64,000 bases of DNA, taken from assembly GCA_027257055.1 (NCBI GenBank), contig JAPVLO010000074.1, positions 2,681,001-2,745,000 of the forward strand, read 5' to 3'. The first letter of the stretch is position 1. Each line of letters starts with the position of its first letter. The translations under genes and the position numbers were made by a program. The stretch is from Cephalopachus bancanus (Eukaryota; Chordata; Mammalia; Primates; Tarsiidae). The notes below the pieces were generated by a model, which was given only the letters and a program-made list of their open reading frames with translations, was not told the origin of the DNA and did not search any database. Positions 37,160 through 48,710 of the stretch are shown one piece after another.

Positions 37160-37773
37160 CAGTAAGTTCCCTACATACAAACTTTCAACTTGTGAACTTT
37201 CAAAGATGTGAACGTGTTTGCATGTCCAATCATGTAAGTTAGTTCATTGTACTTTTCAAGATACTGTACTGTTAGATTAAAAATGTTTTTTTTTGTTTGT
37301 TTTTGTTTTTTGTTTTTTTTTTTTTGAGTTGGAGTCTCCCTCTGTCGCCCAGACTGGAGTGCAGTGGCCGCTTCCGGCCACCGCAACCTCGACCTGCTGG
37401 GCTCCGGCGATCCTTCCGCCTCAGCCTTCCAAGTAGCTGGAATTACAGGCATGCGCTACCACGCCCAGCTGATTTTTTGATTTATTGTAGAGATGAGGTC
37501 TCGCTGCCCAGGCGGGTCTCGAACCTGCGGGCTCAGGCAATCCACTCACCTCAGCCTCCCAAAGGCGCGGGATTACAGGCTGAGCCACCGAGCCCGGCTT
37601 AAAAATGTTTTTATTTAGTTTATTTTTAAAATGTATTTGTATGAAACATATTATAAACCTACTCAGAATAGTACTATATAGCTGATTATATTAGTTGGAC
37701 TTACTAACAAATTGGACTTACAAACATGCTCTTAGAATGAAACTCATTCAAATGCATGAAAGGGGACTTACTA
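37160..37773. mobile_element. Tigger-like (TA-flanked) DNA transposon, Alu-split
   Basis: The left end CAGTAAGTTCCCTACATA (37160) and right end AGGGGACTTACTA (to 37773) form imperfect terminal inverted repeats. Each is bordered by TA (37158-37159 and 37774-37775), the pogo/Tigger target duplication. Without the Alu and its duplicated target the element is about 290 bp and non-coding, so it is a MITE-sized derivative. 'TTGTGAACTTTCAAAGATG' lies just inside the left end. Confidence 0.75.
37291..37598 (-). mobile_element. Alu, subgroup A
   Basis: Dimeric reverse Alu inside the Tigger-like element, with an exact 14-bp duplication TTAAAAATGTTTTT (37277-37290, 37599-37612). The poly-T carries a TTTTG pattern. 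It has subgroup A markers. Confidence 0.97.
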
Positions 37774-37913
37774 TAAATTTTGCTCTCAGCACTGCTGTAA
37801 TTGCAGTTTACAAGTTTTGATGTACTGTGCTTTGATATAATTTCATTTAAAATATATTTTCCTGCAGGAAAACAAGGAATAAACACAGTATGCATTGTTA
37901 ATGCAAAATTAAG

Positions 37914-37951
<38 letters not shown>

Positions 37952-37975
37952 CACGCACACACGCACACACACACA
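37914..37975. repeat. (AC)n microsatellite
   Basis: Imperfect AC repeat with ATAT and GC interruptions. Confidence 0.97.
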
Positions 37976-37984
37976 TTTCAGGCC

Positions 37985-40925
37985 AAAACTCAAAAGAAAA
38001 CAAAGAAGCAAATAATAATAAAAAAAACCCAACAGCAACAACAAAGAACTCTATAAGAGCCTCATGACAGGGATAAACTCTCAAATCTCAATAGTCAGTC
38101 TGAAAGTGAATGGACTAAATGCACCACTGAAAAGAAATAGAATGGAAAAGTGCATGGAAAAAGAGGAATCAAGAATTTGCTACCTCCAAGAAAGATATCT
38201 CAATGCAAAGAATTCTCACAGATTCAAAGATAAAGGATAGGAACGAAGTTTTCAAGTGAATGGAACACAAAAGAGGGCAGGAGCCACGACCTTATATTAG
38301 ACAAACCAACCTTTAAACTATCAAAAACTTTAAAGATACAGAGGATACTACATAATGATAAAAGTCTCAATTCATCAGCAAGAAATATCCATCCTAGGTA
38401 GGGCAACCCCCTCGGGTCCCCTCCCACTGTGGGTGCTCTTCTGTCCTCTCAATAAATCATGCTGTCAAAAAAAAGAGAAAGAAAATAAATAGCCATCTTA
38501 AACATATATGCATCCAATACAGGAGCACCAGGTTTTATAAAGCAAGTACAAAGTAAACTAAAAAAAAAATTGACTCTAAAACTATCATAGCTGAGGACTT
38601 AACTGACCCACTAACAATTCGAATTAGATCATTGAAGCCAAAAAATCAACAAGGAGATCCAGAACCTTAACTTGATGCTTAACCAAATGTACTTAGTATA
38701 TACCTACAGAATCATGGAATATACATTCTACTTATCACTGCATGGAATGTATTCTAAGATTGACCACATCCTTGACCATAAATCAAGCATAAACAAATTT
38801 TATGAGGTTGAAATACTACCACATACCTTCTCAGACTACAGTGGAAAAAATGAATATGAACACCAACAAAACTCCTCCAAAACTCACAAAGACATAGACA
38901 CTAAACAGCATGATGATAAACAACTCCTGGGTCAACAAAAAAATCAAAACAGAAATTAAAACATTTCTGAAGACAAACAAAAATGAAGAAGCATCTTACC
39001 AAGACCTCTTGGATGCTATTAAAACAGTACTAAGAGGAGAATTCATATGTCTATGAACACACGTAAAGAAAAATGGAAGCATCACGAGTTAACAGTTAAC
39101 AAATCACCTAAGGGAGCTGAAAAAAACAAGACCACCAAGACCTTAACTTCAGCATATGAATCCAGATCACCAAAGTAAAAAGCCCAAATATGGGACATAG
39201 AAGACAAAAATAACACAGAAAAAGTTAACAAAACAAAAATCTGGTTCTTTGAAAAGATAAGCAAGATTGATGGACCCCTAGCCAGACTGAACAAAAATAA
39301 GAGAGAAAAAGTCCAAATAAACACAATCAGAAATGGCAAAAGATCAAGTCACAACTCACCCTAAAGAAGGAAAGGATGATCAGAGATTACTATGCACAAC
39401 TGTATGGAAAAAAACTTGAAAACCTAAATGAAATGGAGGATTTTCTGACATCATATAACCTCCCAAGGTTGAAACAAGAAGAAGAAATTGAGACCCCAAA
39501 TAGACCAATAACAACCAGGAAATTGACTCCATCATAAAACTACCTACAAAAACAGTCCCTGGACCAGATGACTTTTTTCAGTGGAATTCTACAAACCATA
39601 CAAGGATGAGCTGATATGAATCCTATTGAAAGTATTTCAAGCAATTGGGAAACAAAACTGCCCCCAAATCATTTTATGAAAATAACATCACATTGATATC
39701 CAAACCAGGTAAGACCCGACAAAGAAAGAGAATTACAGGCCAATTTCCCTGAAGAACATAGATGCAAAAATTCTCAACAAGATTCAACAACACATCTCAA
39801 AAATCATTCATCATGACCAAGTAGGCTTCCTCCCTAGGATGCAAGGACTGATTCAACATCCACAAGACCATAAATGTAATTTAATACATCAACAGATGTA
39901 TAAACAAGCACTACCTGATTATATCATCAGACACAGAAAAACCTTTTGATAAAATCCAACATCCCTTCTTGATAAAAATCCTTGAACACCTAGACATAGA
40001 CAGGTCATACCTTAAAATAGTAAGAGTCATCTACGATAAACCAGTAACTGACATATTGCTTAACAGAGAGAAATTGGAAGCATGTCCCCTGAAAATCAGA
40101 ACAAAACAAGGCTACCCACTCTCATCTCTCCTTTTCAACATAGTGTTTGAAGTCCTAGCTATAACAATCAGACACAATAAGGAAATCAGGGGTATCCAGA
40201 TAAGAAAAGAAGAAGTTAAGTTATCCTTCTTTGCTGACCACATGACCCTATACCTTGAAAACCCAAGAGAATCTGTCCAAAACCTCTTTGAACTGATAAA
40301 TGACTTTGTCAACATCTCAGGGTGCAAAATAAACATGCAAAAAACAGTCACATTCTTATACACCAACAACCAACAGGCAGAGAACCAAATAAAAAGTACA
40401 ATCCCATTCACAATTTAACCATAAACATACACAAAAAAACCCTAAAACAGGCAAAGTGAGGACCAAAGGGAGGCCCATTTTTTTCCTGTACAATGACCAC
40501 TTACATGGCTAATCTGAATTGTACCCCACATCTTTAAAATTTTTAAAAGAATTTATAGAGAAAAAAAAATCTCAGAATCTTCCTAACCAGAGTGAAAGAC
40601 CTCTACAATGAAAACCACAAAAACTACTCAAAGAAATCAAAGAAGACACAAACCAATGGAAAAATATTCCATGCTCATGAGTTGGAAGAATCAATGTTGT
40701 TATGATGTACATCCTATCCAAGGCAATCTACAGATTCAACACAATACCCATTAATTACCAACATCATTCTTCTCAGACCTGGAAATGACAATACCGAAAT
40801 TCATATGGAGTCATAAATGAACACAAATAGTCAAGGGAGGCTGAGATTTCACCTGTACAATGACCACTTATCTACCTAATCCTGAAATGTACCCTACATC
40901 TTTAAAATAAAATAAAATAAAAATA
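37985..40925 (+). mobile_element. L1 carrying most of ORF2
   Basis: Forward L1 sequence begins within the early ORF2 (endonuclease) region near 37985 and runs to an A-rich 3' end at about 40925. At 39969-40418 a 149-codon open frame keeps RT palm blocks ('[20 protein letters not shown]', then '[13 protein letters not shown]'), but the catalytic FADD is FADH. The remaining frames are broken, so it is inactive. Two L1 3'-end sequences occur, at 40448-40548 and 40840-40925. Between them ORF2 resumes, so either a small L1 tail inserted into it or the element is internally rearranged. It also holds the short retroposon at 38397-38486. Confidence 0.9.
38397..38486 (+). mobile_element. Short LTR-R-like retroposon, copy 2
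   Basis: Body from GGGCAACCCCCTCGGGTCCC (38401) through CTCCCACTGTGGG, CTCTTCTGTCC and AATAAA (38451-38456) to TGCTGTC and an A-rich tail. It is inserted into L1 ORF2: flanks AAATATCCATCCTA (38383-38396) and AAATAGCCATCTTA (38487-38500) match at 12 of 14 bases and are the same L1 site duplicated. A long duplication plus poly(A) means L1-type retroposition, not retroviral integration. Confidence 0.85.
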
Positions 40926-41711
40926 ATTTGTTCATTTAAAATATACTATTTGTTCTTATTTTATCTTTGTGTTATCAAAAGCATTTGTCTTCTGTAAAAG
41001 CATTTGATATCATCCATATTTGTTGTTATTTATTTCCATTTTAATTTAATAGTGTTCATAGAATACCTTTTTAAGTCCTTTGGAATTTATTGAAACGTAT
41101 TGTAAGGGAAAATTAAGTATATACATGCAAACGAATGAAATTGGATCATTATCTTATAACATATACAAAAATCAACTAAAATTTCATTAGAGACAGACTT
41201 GAAATCATAAAACTCCTTGGTAAAAATATAGTAGAAAGGCTCTTGATATGATTTCTGAGAGCAAAGGATGACAAACTTTCAAGCCTTTATAAACCAGAAG
41301 ACTGATGTTTCCATTAGGTGATATGGGGAAAGAATTGTTAGAGAATATTTAGGTGAGAAGAGATAATTTATGTTTTGAGTGTGTTAAATAAGCTAACTAG
41401 ATCTAATAATCAGCATCCTAATGTTTATCATACTTGTCATATTAAAAAAATTCATATAATTTTTAAAGAATCCTTCACTAAAATGAAACTCTAAATACTT
41501 GCAATCAAATCATTCATATAGTTTGAGAAGAAAACTTAAAGATGAATATAACATTCCACTGAAAACCACAACTGATATGATTTTGTTGGCTGGGTAGTCA
41601 TAGCATGCTACGCAATGACAGAGATCCATGGCATACATCTTTGTCCCTTAAAAGCTTTCTGGGAGATTTGCGTTTTCTGTAAGAGATAGCTTAGCTGATA
41701 ACATGTAAGAG
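40926..41711. other. Unassigned single-copy sequence
   Basis: Nothing recognisable. Confidence 0.5.
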
Positions 41712-41719
41712 TGAACACA

Positions 41720-42020
41720 GGCCAGGCGCAGTGGTTCAAGCCTGTAATCCTGGACCTTGGGAGGCAAGGGTAAGAGAATTGCTTGAGTCTAAGGGTTCGA
41801 GATCAGCCTGGGCAACTTTGCGAGACCTCATCTCTACAAAAAATAAAAATAAAAATAACCGGTCATGGTAGCAAGCACCTATAATGCCAGCTACTTGGAA
41901 GGCTAAGGCGGAAGGATCGCCTGAGTCAAGCAGATCTACACTGGGGTGACCATGAGCATGCCTCTGCACTCCAGCCTGGGCAACAGAGTGAGACTCCAAC
42001 TCAAAAAAAAGAAAAAAAAA
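41720..42020 (+). mobile_element. Alu, subgroup B, diverged
   Basis: Dimeric Alu from GGCCAGGCGCAGTGG to an A-rich tail, with TGAACACA at 41712-41719 and 42021-42028. The GGGCAACTTTGCGAGACC form and several changes suggest an older copy. Confidence 0.94.
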
Positions 42021-42224
42021 TGAACACAAATGAGTAGTAATAATTTTTAGTCATACATGTCTAAAGTAGTTTGTAGAAGTTTTGTCTTATTAACAACAGT
42101 TTGGTAGATGCATTTTTAAACTTAAATACTTCAAACAAAATAGGGGAAAATTATGATAGTTATCTAAGTTTTACTTTTGACTAGTCTTCAACTTGAAATA
42201 TTTGTCTAGTATGCAGTGCATTTC

Positions 42225-42330
42225 TCAAGAACAATATCAGTATCATCACTTACTAACTACATGACTTGAGCAAATTATTTAGCCACCCTAAAGTTCCACA
42301 TCCTTCCTCCATAATTTATATAAGCAGTGA
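42225..42330 (+). repeat. Possible MIR fragment
   Basis: 'CACTTACTAACTACATGACTTGAGCAAATTATTTAGCC' (in pieces) follows the MIR core (ACTAGCTGTGTGACCTTGGGCAAG). Confidence 0.5.
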
Positions 42331-43286
42331 TCCCATAGCATTAGTTTAAACATGCTGATCCACAGACCAAATGTCTCTCAGAGGACACTAACTGCCAGCT
42401 GTCTCACTAGTAGAGTAAGAAAAATATGGAAAATGTCATGAGATTTTTACAAAAGATAAATGTATATTTTATCTTGCAATAACATTTCTACCTTTTGGAA
42501 ATCAATATGATATGATAATAGATAGCAAATTGTAGTTGCTTTTGTTTGTTTTTCATGTTTATTTGGCTAAATAAAACACATATTGGTTCTTGTTTTATTT
42601 ATTTTTGTTGGCTGGTTAAGGGTATACCTGTGAAATACCTAAATCTTAGAGAAAATGGTCTACCTAATAATGTTCAAACATTACATATGGTCTAAAAGGT
42701 TCTTTGTGTAGAACTATTCCTATATCTCCCTTCTTAATTTTGCCATGCCTTCTTTATATTCTATGGTCTAGTCATATTAAATTTCTAACTATATTCTAAT
42801 ATGTCTACTTAAAGTCTCTGTATATTTTGATAGTATGATCATTTGCTTATGCCCACATGGTTTAGAGTTTGAATTAGAAACGTTATTTTGGAAATGAGCA
42901 GTCTACTTCAAGGTCACCGATGCTGAATTCATGGAATACTAGGTATGCAGGGCATTGTTCTATGTCAAAAAAAACTTTAAAGGACAGTTGGCAAACAACC
43001 TCCTAACTTCAAGAAAAAAGCATCAATAGAACCAGTCAAGAAAAAGGATTCATATTGCCAGGCCTTGTTGTATAACTAAACATGTTTATCTTTTTTTACA
43101 TTAAGGATTGGGATTAGTGTCTTTACAGATAAAAGCAGTCTTGATCATAAACCTGATTGCATTTACACAAAACAGTAAAGTTATCCTACCCCTTCCTGCA
43201 TTAAATTCTGGTGCTTGTTTGTCTTTCTTACTAACGTACGTTGTTTGTGACATCTTTCTACACAGTAGATCACTTTTGCCTGCATT
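42331..43286. other. Unassigned single-copy sequence
   Basis: No gene or repeat that I can support. Confidence 0.5.
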
Positions 43287-43300
43287 AAACACTTGTTCTA

Positions 43301-43612
43301 AGCCGGTCTCGGTGGCTCAGCCTGTAATTCCATGCCTTTGGGAGGCTGAGGTGAGTGGATTGCCTGAACCCGCAGGTTCGAGACCCGCCTGGGCAGCGAG
43401 ACATCATCTCTACAATAAATCAAAAAGTCAGCCGGGTGTGGTAGCGCATATCTGTGATTCCGGCTACTTGGAAGGCTGAGGCGGAAGGATCGCCAGAGCC
43501 CAGCAGGTCGAGGCTGTGGTGGCCGGGAGCGGCCACTGCACTCCAGTCTGGGCGACAGAGTGAGACTCCAACTCAAAACAAAACAAAACAAAACAAACAA
43601 AACAAAACAAAA
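43301..43612 (+). mobile_element. Alu, subgroup A
   Basis: Dimeric Alu with a (CAAAA)n tail and target duplication AAACACTTRTTC (43287-43298 and from 43613). It has GCAGGTTCGAGACCCGC and GGGCAGCGAGAC. Confidence 0.96.
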
Positions 43613-43869
43613 AAACACTTATTCACACCAATATCCTTTCTCTTCAAGGATTTTCCTAATGGCATCTGAGAACTCATTTGCTGCCTCTTGATTAGAAGAA
43701 ACTGTTTCTCTTGTTATATTTATATTTGTAAAGCCAAATCTCTTTCTAAAATCATCAAACCATCCTTTGCTGGCATTTAATTCTTCATCTTTAGACCCCT
43801 CACTTTTCTTTTGCTGTAAGTTGTCATAAACTATGATGACTTGTCTTTTTATTAAAAAAATAAAAGTTT
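43613..43869. other. Unassigned spacer
   Basis: AT-rich, with nothing recognisable. Confidence 0.5.
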
Positions 43870-44170
43870 ATTGGTATGTTTTCATTTTATTTTATGTTTT
43901 TAATTTTTTAATTTGAATATGTGGAGTATCGTCAGGGTTAGGGTTAGGCATACAAATGTTCATTATGCAGGTACCCTTGCTGATGAGGTGTGTCCCTCCC
44001 TCCCCTGGCAGTTTTCTACTAATGCCAATCCCTTTCTTATAGTATTATGATAGTTGTTCAAGGTACACTTTTGAATGAGAACATGTGATACTCAATGTGT
44101 AGTTCATAGTTTTGTCCTTCTTTATGGCTGCATAATATTCCATCGTGTATGTGTACTAAATTTTTATTAT
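43870..44170 (-). mobile_element. 5'-truncated L1 3' end, reverse
   Basis: Reverse L1 3' UTR and ORF2 end: 'CATTATGCAGGTACCCTTGC', 'GATGAGGTGTGTCCCTCCCT', 'TGAATGAGAACATGTGATAC', 'GGCTGCATAATATTCCATCG', then truncated. The short GGGTTAGGGTTAGG inside is part of the L1 3' UTR. Confidence 0.9.
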
Positions 44171-44482
44171 AGTAATTATGCAAATACATAAATGTTGCAT
44201 TTCCCTAATGAGATAAAAAGGTATTTTTCAAAAATGCAAGATTTTTGAGTCTTCTAATATAGCTGCAACTGCTTCATTAATTTAGTTTTTTTTTTTTTTT
44301 TGCTGTGGTCCTTATGCTTGATTCATTTATCTTGAAATGGTGAACAACCACAGCTACAGACCTCAATCTACAGTTCATATCAAGCAACTAAACTTTTATT
44401 TTTAAAATGTTGACTTTTCTCCTCAGAAGAACTTCCAGCATCATTGGTAGTTCTTCACACAGTTCCCATGGTGTTATCAAAA

Positions 44483-44803
44483 GTTTATGGTACAATGACC
44501 ACTGGTATACCTAATCCTGTATTGTACCCCGCATCTCTTTTTTTATTTTTAAGGAAAGTACAAAAAAGTAAAGTTTATTATTCACCTTTCACAGATTTGA
44601 AAGGGGGCTGACACTTAGAGGCAAGCACAGAGGTTAGGTTAGAAAATATAGTTTATTTTCAAACTAAATTGGAAAGAGAGAGAAAGGTAGGGGAGGGGGC
44701 CAAGGCCAGGAAACATGGGAGAGTCATAGCCCAAAGAACACATGGCCACACAAGAGGCTAGCAAGGCAATGGCCCAGTACCCCACATCTTAAAAAAAAAT
44801 ATG
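44483..44803 (+). mobile_element. Tiny L1 3' end, split by a retroposon
   Basis: Forward L1 3' terminus ('TACAATGACCACTGGTATAC', 'TGTATTGTACCCCGCATCT') is interrupted at 44537. It resumes as GTACCCCACATCTTAAAAAAAAA at 44777-44799. ATGGTGTTAT lies on both sides (about 44468 and 44804), fitting its own target duplication. Confidence 0.8.
44537..44776 (-). mobile_element. Unnamed polyadenylated retroposon, long form
   Basis: A 240-bp minus-strand unit starts CCATTGCCTTGCTAGCCTC (about 44770) and ends with AATAAA (44579-44574), then a T-rich tail in the plus strand. It is flanked by 13-bp GTACCCCRCATCT (44524-44536, 44777-44789). An upstream AATAAA-like site lies at about 44657-44652. The 181-bp unit at 59908-60088 has the same 5' end and ends at the equivalent upstream signal. 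No tRNA, 7SL or 5S promoter boxes are evident. An LTR-derived or lncRNA-derived transcript is possible. Confidence 0.8.
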
Positions 44804-44924
44804 GTGTTATACTAAACATAATTTTAAAAATAGGAAAACTGCAAGAAATGACTTTATTGTGATACACAATTTGCTGGAGAGATAAATTGCTCACACAGAT
44901 TATTAGCATCACAAAGCATTTTTA

Positions 44925-46056
44925 AAAATTTATTTATTTATTATAAAGATGTGGGGTACAATTTAGAGTTAGGCACACAAACACTGATCATGCAGGTACC
45001 TTTGTTGATGAGGTATGCCCCTCTCTCCCCTAGCAGTTTCCCTCAACGGCCAGTCCCAGTCCCCCTCCGCTGACAATTTTCCACTACTGCCAATTGCTTT
45101 CTTATCATATTATAATTGTTAAGGTCACCTTATGAGTGAGAACATATGGAACTCGGTTCTTTGTTTCTGTGATAAATCACTGAGTATTATAGACTCCAAA
45201 TCCATCCAATTTGCTGCAAAGTCCATATATTTGTCCTTCTCTATGGCTGCATAATATTGTGTATATGTACCACATTTTTTATCCAGTCCTGCTTCAAAGG
45301 GCAACACAGTTGGTTTCATGTTTTTGCTACTGTGAATAGAGCTACAACAAACATACATGTGCAGGTATCTTTTTCATAGAATAATTGAGTTCCTCCAGGT
45401 ATATTCCCAATAGGGGAATTGCTGGGTAACTCTAAATGGATCAAAGACTTAAATGTAAATCCTCAAACTATAAAAATTTTAGAAAGTGCAGGAGACACCC
45501 TTATGGAAATTGGAACTGAGAACCAATTCCTATTCAGAACCTTAAAGGCCAATACCTTAAGAAATCAGATAGACAAGTGGGACCTCATCAAATTAACGAG
45601 CTTCTGCAAAGCAAAGGAAACCAACTAGAGAGCAGGGAGACAGCCCACAGAATGGGAAAAAATATTTGCCAACTGTATAGCTGACGAAAATCGAACATCT
45701 AGGGTCTACAAGGAAATCAAACGCGCCAAAAGGAAAAAAAAACAAACAGCCCCTTTAAAAAGTGGGCAAATGACATGAATAGACACTTCTTAAAAGAAGA
45801 TATACGGGCAGCCAACAGACACTTGAAAAAGTGCTCAGCCTCACTCATCATCAGAGAAATGCAAATCGAAACCACATTGAGATACCACCTAACCCCAGTA
45901 ACAAAGGTCATCATTAATAAAACAAACAACAACAGATGCAGGCGAGGATATGGAGAAAAAGGATCGCTTCTACACTGCTGGTAGAAAGGCAGACTAGTAC
46001 AACCTCTTTGGAAGACAGTGTGGCAATTTCTGAAAGACCTAGAAAGCAACCTTTCA
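44925..46056 (-). mobile_element. 5'-inverted (twin-primed) L1
   Basis: 44925-45429 is reverse L1 3' end/ORF2 C-terminus ('AAAGATGTGGGGTACAATTT', 'GGGGAATTGCTGGGTAAC'). From about 45430 it turns to forward ORF2 ('CAAAGACTTAAATGTAAATCC' ... 'ACACTGCTGGTAGAAAGGC') to about 46056. The L1 positions at the outer right end and at the junction are adjacent in the element, as twin priming predicts. CACAAAGCATTTTTAA (44909) and CACAGCATTTTAAG (46057) are a likely imperfect duplication. Confidence 0.9.
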
Positions 46057-46070
46057 CACAGCATTTTAAG

Positions 46071-48567
46071 AGTACACTTGCAAGATTTGAGCTCACTGCA
46101 ATAACAACAGGAGGTGATCACAGAATTAATAAGTTGTATGCAGTATGTACTACCTTTAATTCTATGCAGTTATATGCCTGTTTATATTTGTTTACATTTC
46201 TCTCAATTCTGAATGATATCATGCACAGTCTGTCTTTGCATGAGTACGGTTTGACAAATTTACCATTTTTATAATAAATTTGTGTATATTTTATGGTAAC
46301 AAATGATAAAATAAAATGATATTTACATATATTTTTGGCATTCTTGACATATTTAACTTTTTATTAATGTTTTCAATATTTCTAGGCTACACATTTTGTC
46401 TGAAAGGTTTTTCAAAGTGTCACCAATCTCCCAAATATTTTTCAACATATTAATTATTAAAAATATGTGTATAAGTGGACCATGCAGTTCAAACTCATGT
46501 TATTAAAGGTTCAGTTGTATTAACAAGCTATTCATTTGATATTTAGCATTTCAGTTTTTTTCTTAGCTTAAATATTTTAATTTGTTAAATTCTGTTAATA
46601 GATTTCAATTTGTAATTTATTTTTACAGAAAAATTGTTTAATCAAATGATTGTGTTGAAGGGCACCATATCTTAATGACTCTTGCTAATAAACATCACAA
46701 TATAAGTAAATTGTACTAAATAGCATTACCATGAGCAGTGAATTATAATACCAATTTCGTTGCACTTTCTCCTGTATAACACTTAAATTTACTATGTACT
46801 ATGGGAGGAAACAGAAGCAACAAAGTAAATCAAAGTAAATGACTATTCAGTCCCTTGTGATTTTTATAGATTGGGATACATATTAAGATGCTTAAGGTGA
46901 GTTTTGGAGGCAATAAAATGATTTTTTAAGCAGATAGTCCAATATGTTCTCCTTGGGCTATTGTCATGTATTGACATAGCTCCAAATAATCACAAAGTTA
47001 TAACCAGGTCATTTCTGTTAGGAAGGAAGGAAGGAAATGAAAGAAAAGAAGGGAGGGAGAGAGGAAAGGATGGAGATGAAATAAAACTATCAAGGCCAAG
47101 TAGTATTTTATATAAATAAAAATATTTTTCAGTTGGCTACTATAGCCCTATAAATACAGGTTTCCCTAAAACACAGATTTTATTTTAACAGTTCATCAAG
47201 ATACAAGAAACAAAGAAGCCTGAAAGACTCTAGATTCTCATGTTTTCATTGAATAAACTGAACTAAAAGGCTAAATGTCCTCCACTAGAAATTTCCCAGA
47301 TCTACACAATTAAATGGTTAAAACAAATTTAGTGCTACTTTGTGTTAAAAAGTACAACTGCCCCAGCAATATCACTACGTGTCCAATATCTGAGAATATG
47401 TTGTTTATATTAATTTAAATTTAAATTTCAAGTTATATCTTTATGCAAAGTTATTTACAATAGAATTTTTTTTTAACTAAAATAAATTCATGGCAAATGG
47501 TGATTTTTAACTAAAATAAATTTATGTCAAATAAGTATGCCCAGGTACCAAGCCCTAGCTAATTTTGTCTAGTTCAAAAGTAAAATTGGGTGAGAGTAAA
47601 CTGATTTCTAACAGAAATTGATTCTTTCAAATGTGTAGAAACAACCTTTAACCTTTGCCATTTTCTCCTTTCTAAGAGAAGAAAGGTTGTCACTAAAGAA
47701 GTCTTTAAAGTGAAAAACAACTTCAAGCAATACATTTTTCTTTTTCTCCCTGTCAGTGTGAAATCCCATTTGGAAGTTGGATTTTCTAAAAGAAAAGGAG
47801 TTTGAGGGAGAAGGTTAGGGGAGGGGGTGAGTGAATTAGAGTGTGAAGAGAAATGGGAGGAGGAAGAGTCCCATTCACAAGCAGGCCTCTGTTACTAACA
47901 GCTAGGAGAAGAAAGTGCTGGAAACCTTAGAGATCCTCAGGAGCTTTGGACTTGGAAAAATGAATAAAACATTGCATTTGGAATCCCTTTGTGCACTACA
48001 ACAAAGAGATAAAAGTTTCATCATAAAACAAAGATTTGACAACTTCAGCAAAAATGTCCAAGGAAACAGAATTTACAAAGAATTGTAAATAAAATTAAAT
48101 TAAAAAAAAAATCTGTTGAAAAAAAGTTTGCCGTGGGTGTTTGAAGGTTGACAGAATACTCTGGTGGAAAGATAAGCCTTTTAAATTAATGACTATATAA
48201 ATTTAGATTAGTAATTACTTAAATAATTTATTCTATGTAAATTAGAAATTAAAGCCTTGCAAACAGGCTCAATTTGATTATAGCAGGTTCATGAGAAGAC
48301 CAATTTTAGGATAAAGTTTATTGGTAGTTCATGTCTTTCAGTCTACTTACTGCATCAATTACCTCCGCACGCCAAAAAATTCCCAATTCCAATATGGATT
48401 AATAGTTAAATATTGTTAGAGTGATACATTTTCCAAATGCATTTCTAACTTGTTAAGGTTTTAAAAACATCATTGACTCTTTATTGTTATACATGGTTCA
48501 TACATTATTTTTATTTTATGTAATATTTACCTTATGATACATGATACATACGATTTTAAAGTATGTT
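46071..48567. other. Mostly unassigned single-copy sequence
   Basis: No gene. A GGAA/GGGA purine tract lies at about 47021-47072. Two TTTTTAACTAAAATAAATT words lie about 32 bp apart near 47471 and 47503. Confidence 0.5.
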
Positions 48568-48710
48568 AACTTAATCTCTCTTGATCTCAGTTTCACTATT
48601 GGTAAAAATGGAGATAATAATACCAATCCCCTGACTGCGTTGTTATAAATATTACGTGAGATAAAATAAATGTAAATTCTGTATAAGAAAGTTCCTGAAA
48701 TTGTATTAAC
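48568..48710 (+). repeat. MIR SINE
   Basis: 'CTCTCTTGATCTCAGTTTCAC', 'AAAATGGAGATAATAATACC' and 'GTTGTTATAAATATTACGTGAG' follow the MIR 3' half (CTCAGTTTCC..., GGGGATAATAATA..., GTTGTGAGGATTAAATGAG). Confidence 0.85.

Larger units (their letters stand above)
44286..44920 (-). other. Possible processed transcript copy, unidentified, split
   Basis: On the minus strand, sequence from about 44920 to 44804 and 44482 to 44302 looks continuous once the L1 insert (44483-44803) is removed. It ends in a T16 run (poly(A) on the minus strand) at 44301-44286. It contains an ACAATAAAGTC-type signal near 44855 and 'CATCATTGGTAG' near 44440 in the plus reading. I recognise no coding part. It may be a 3'-UTR retrocopy or plain single-copy DNA beside a T tract. 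Confidence 0.3.

Noticed and set aside
37704..38084. Cys/Val-rich 126-codon minus-strand frame
   Set aside because: It is created by the AC microsatellite and flanking L1 and transposon sequence.
43936..43955. GGGTTAGGGTTAGG as an interstitial telomere repeat
   Set aside because: It is only about two units and lies inside an L1 3' UTR. The sister L1 ends here have GGGTTAAC or GAGTTAGG at the same place, so it is L1 variation.
45717..46121. 134-codon minus-strand frame
   Set aside because: It is the antisense of L1 ORF2 in the inverted arm.
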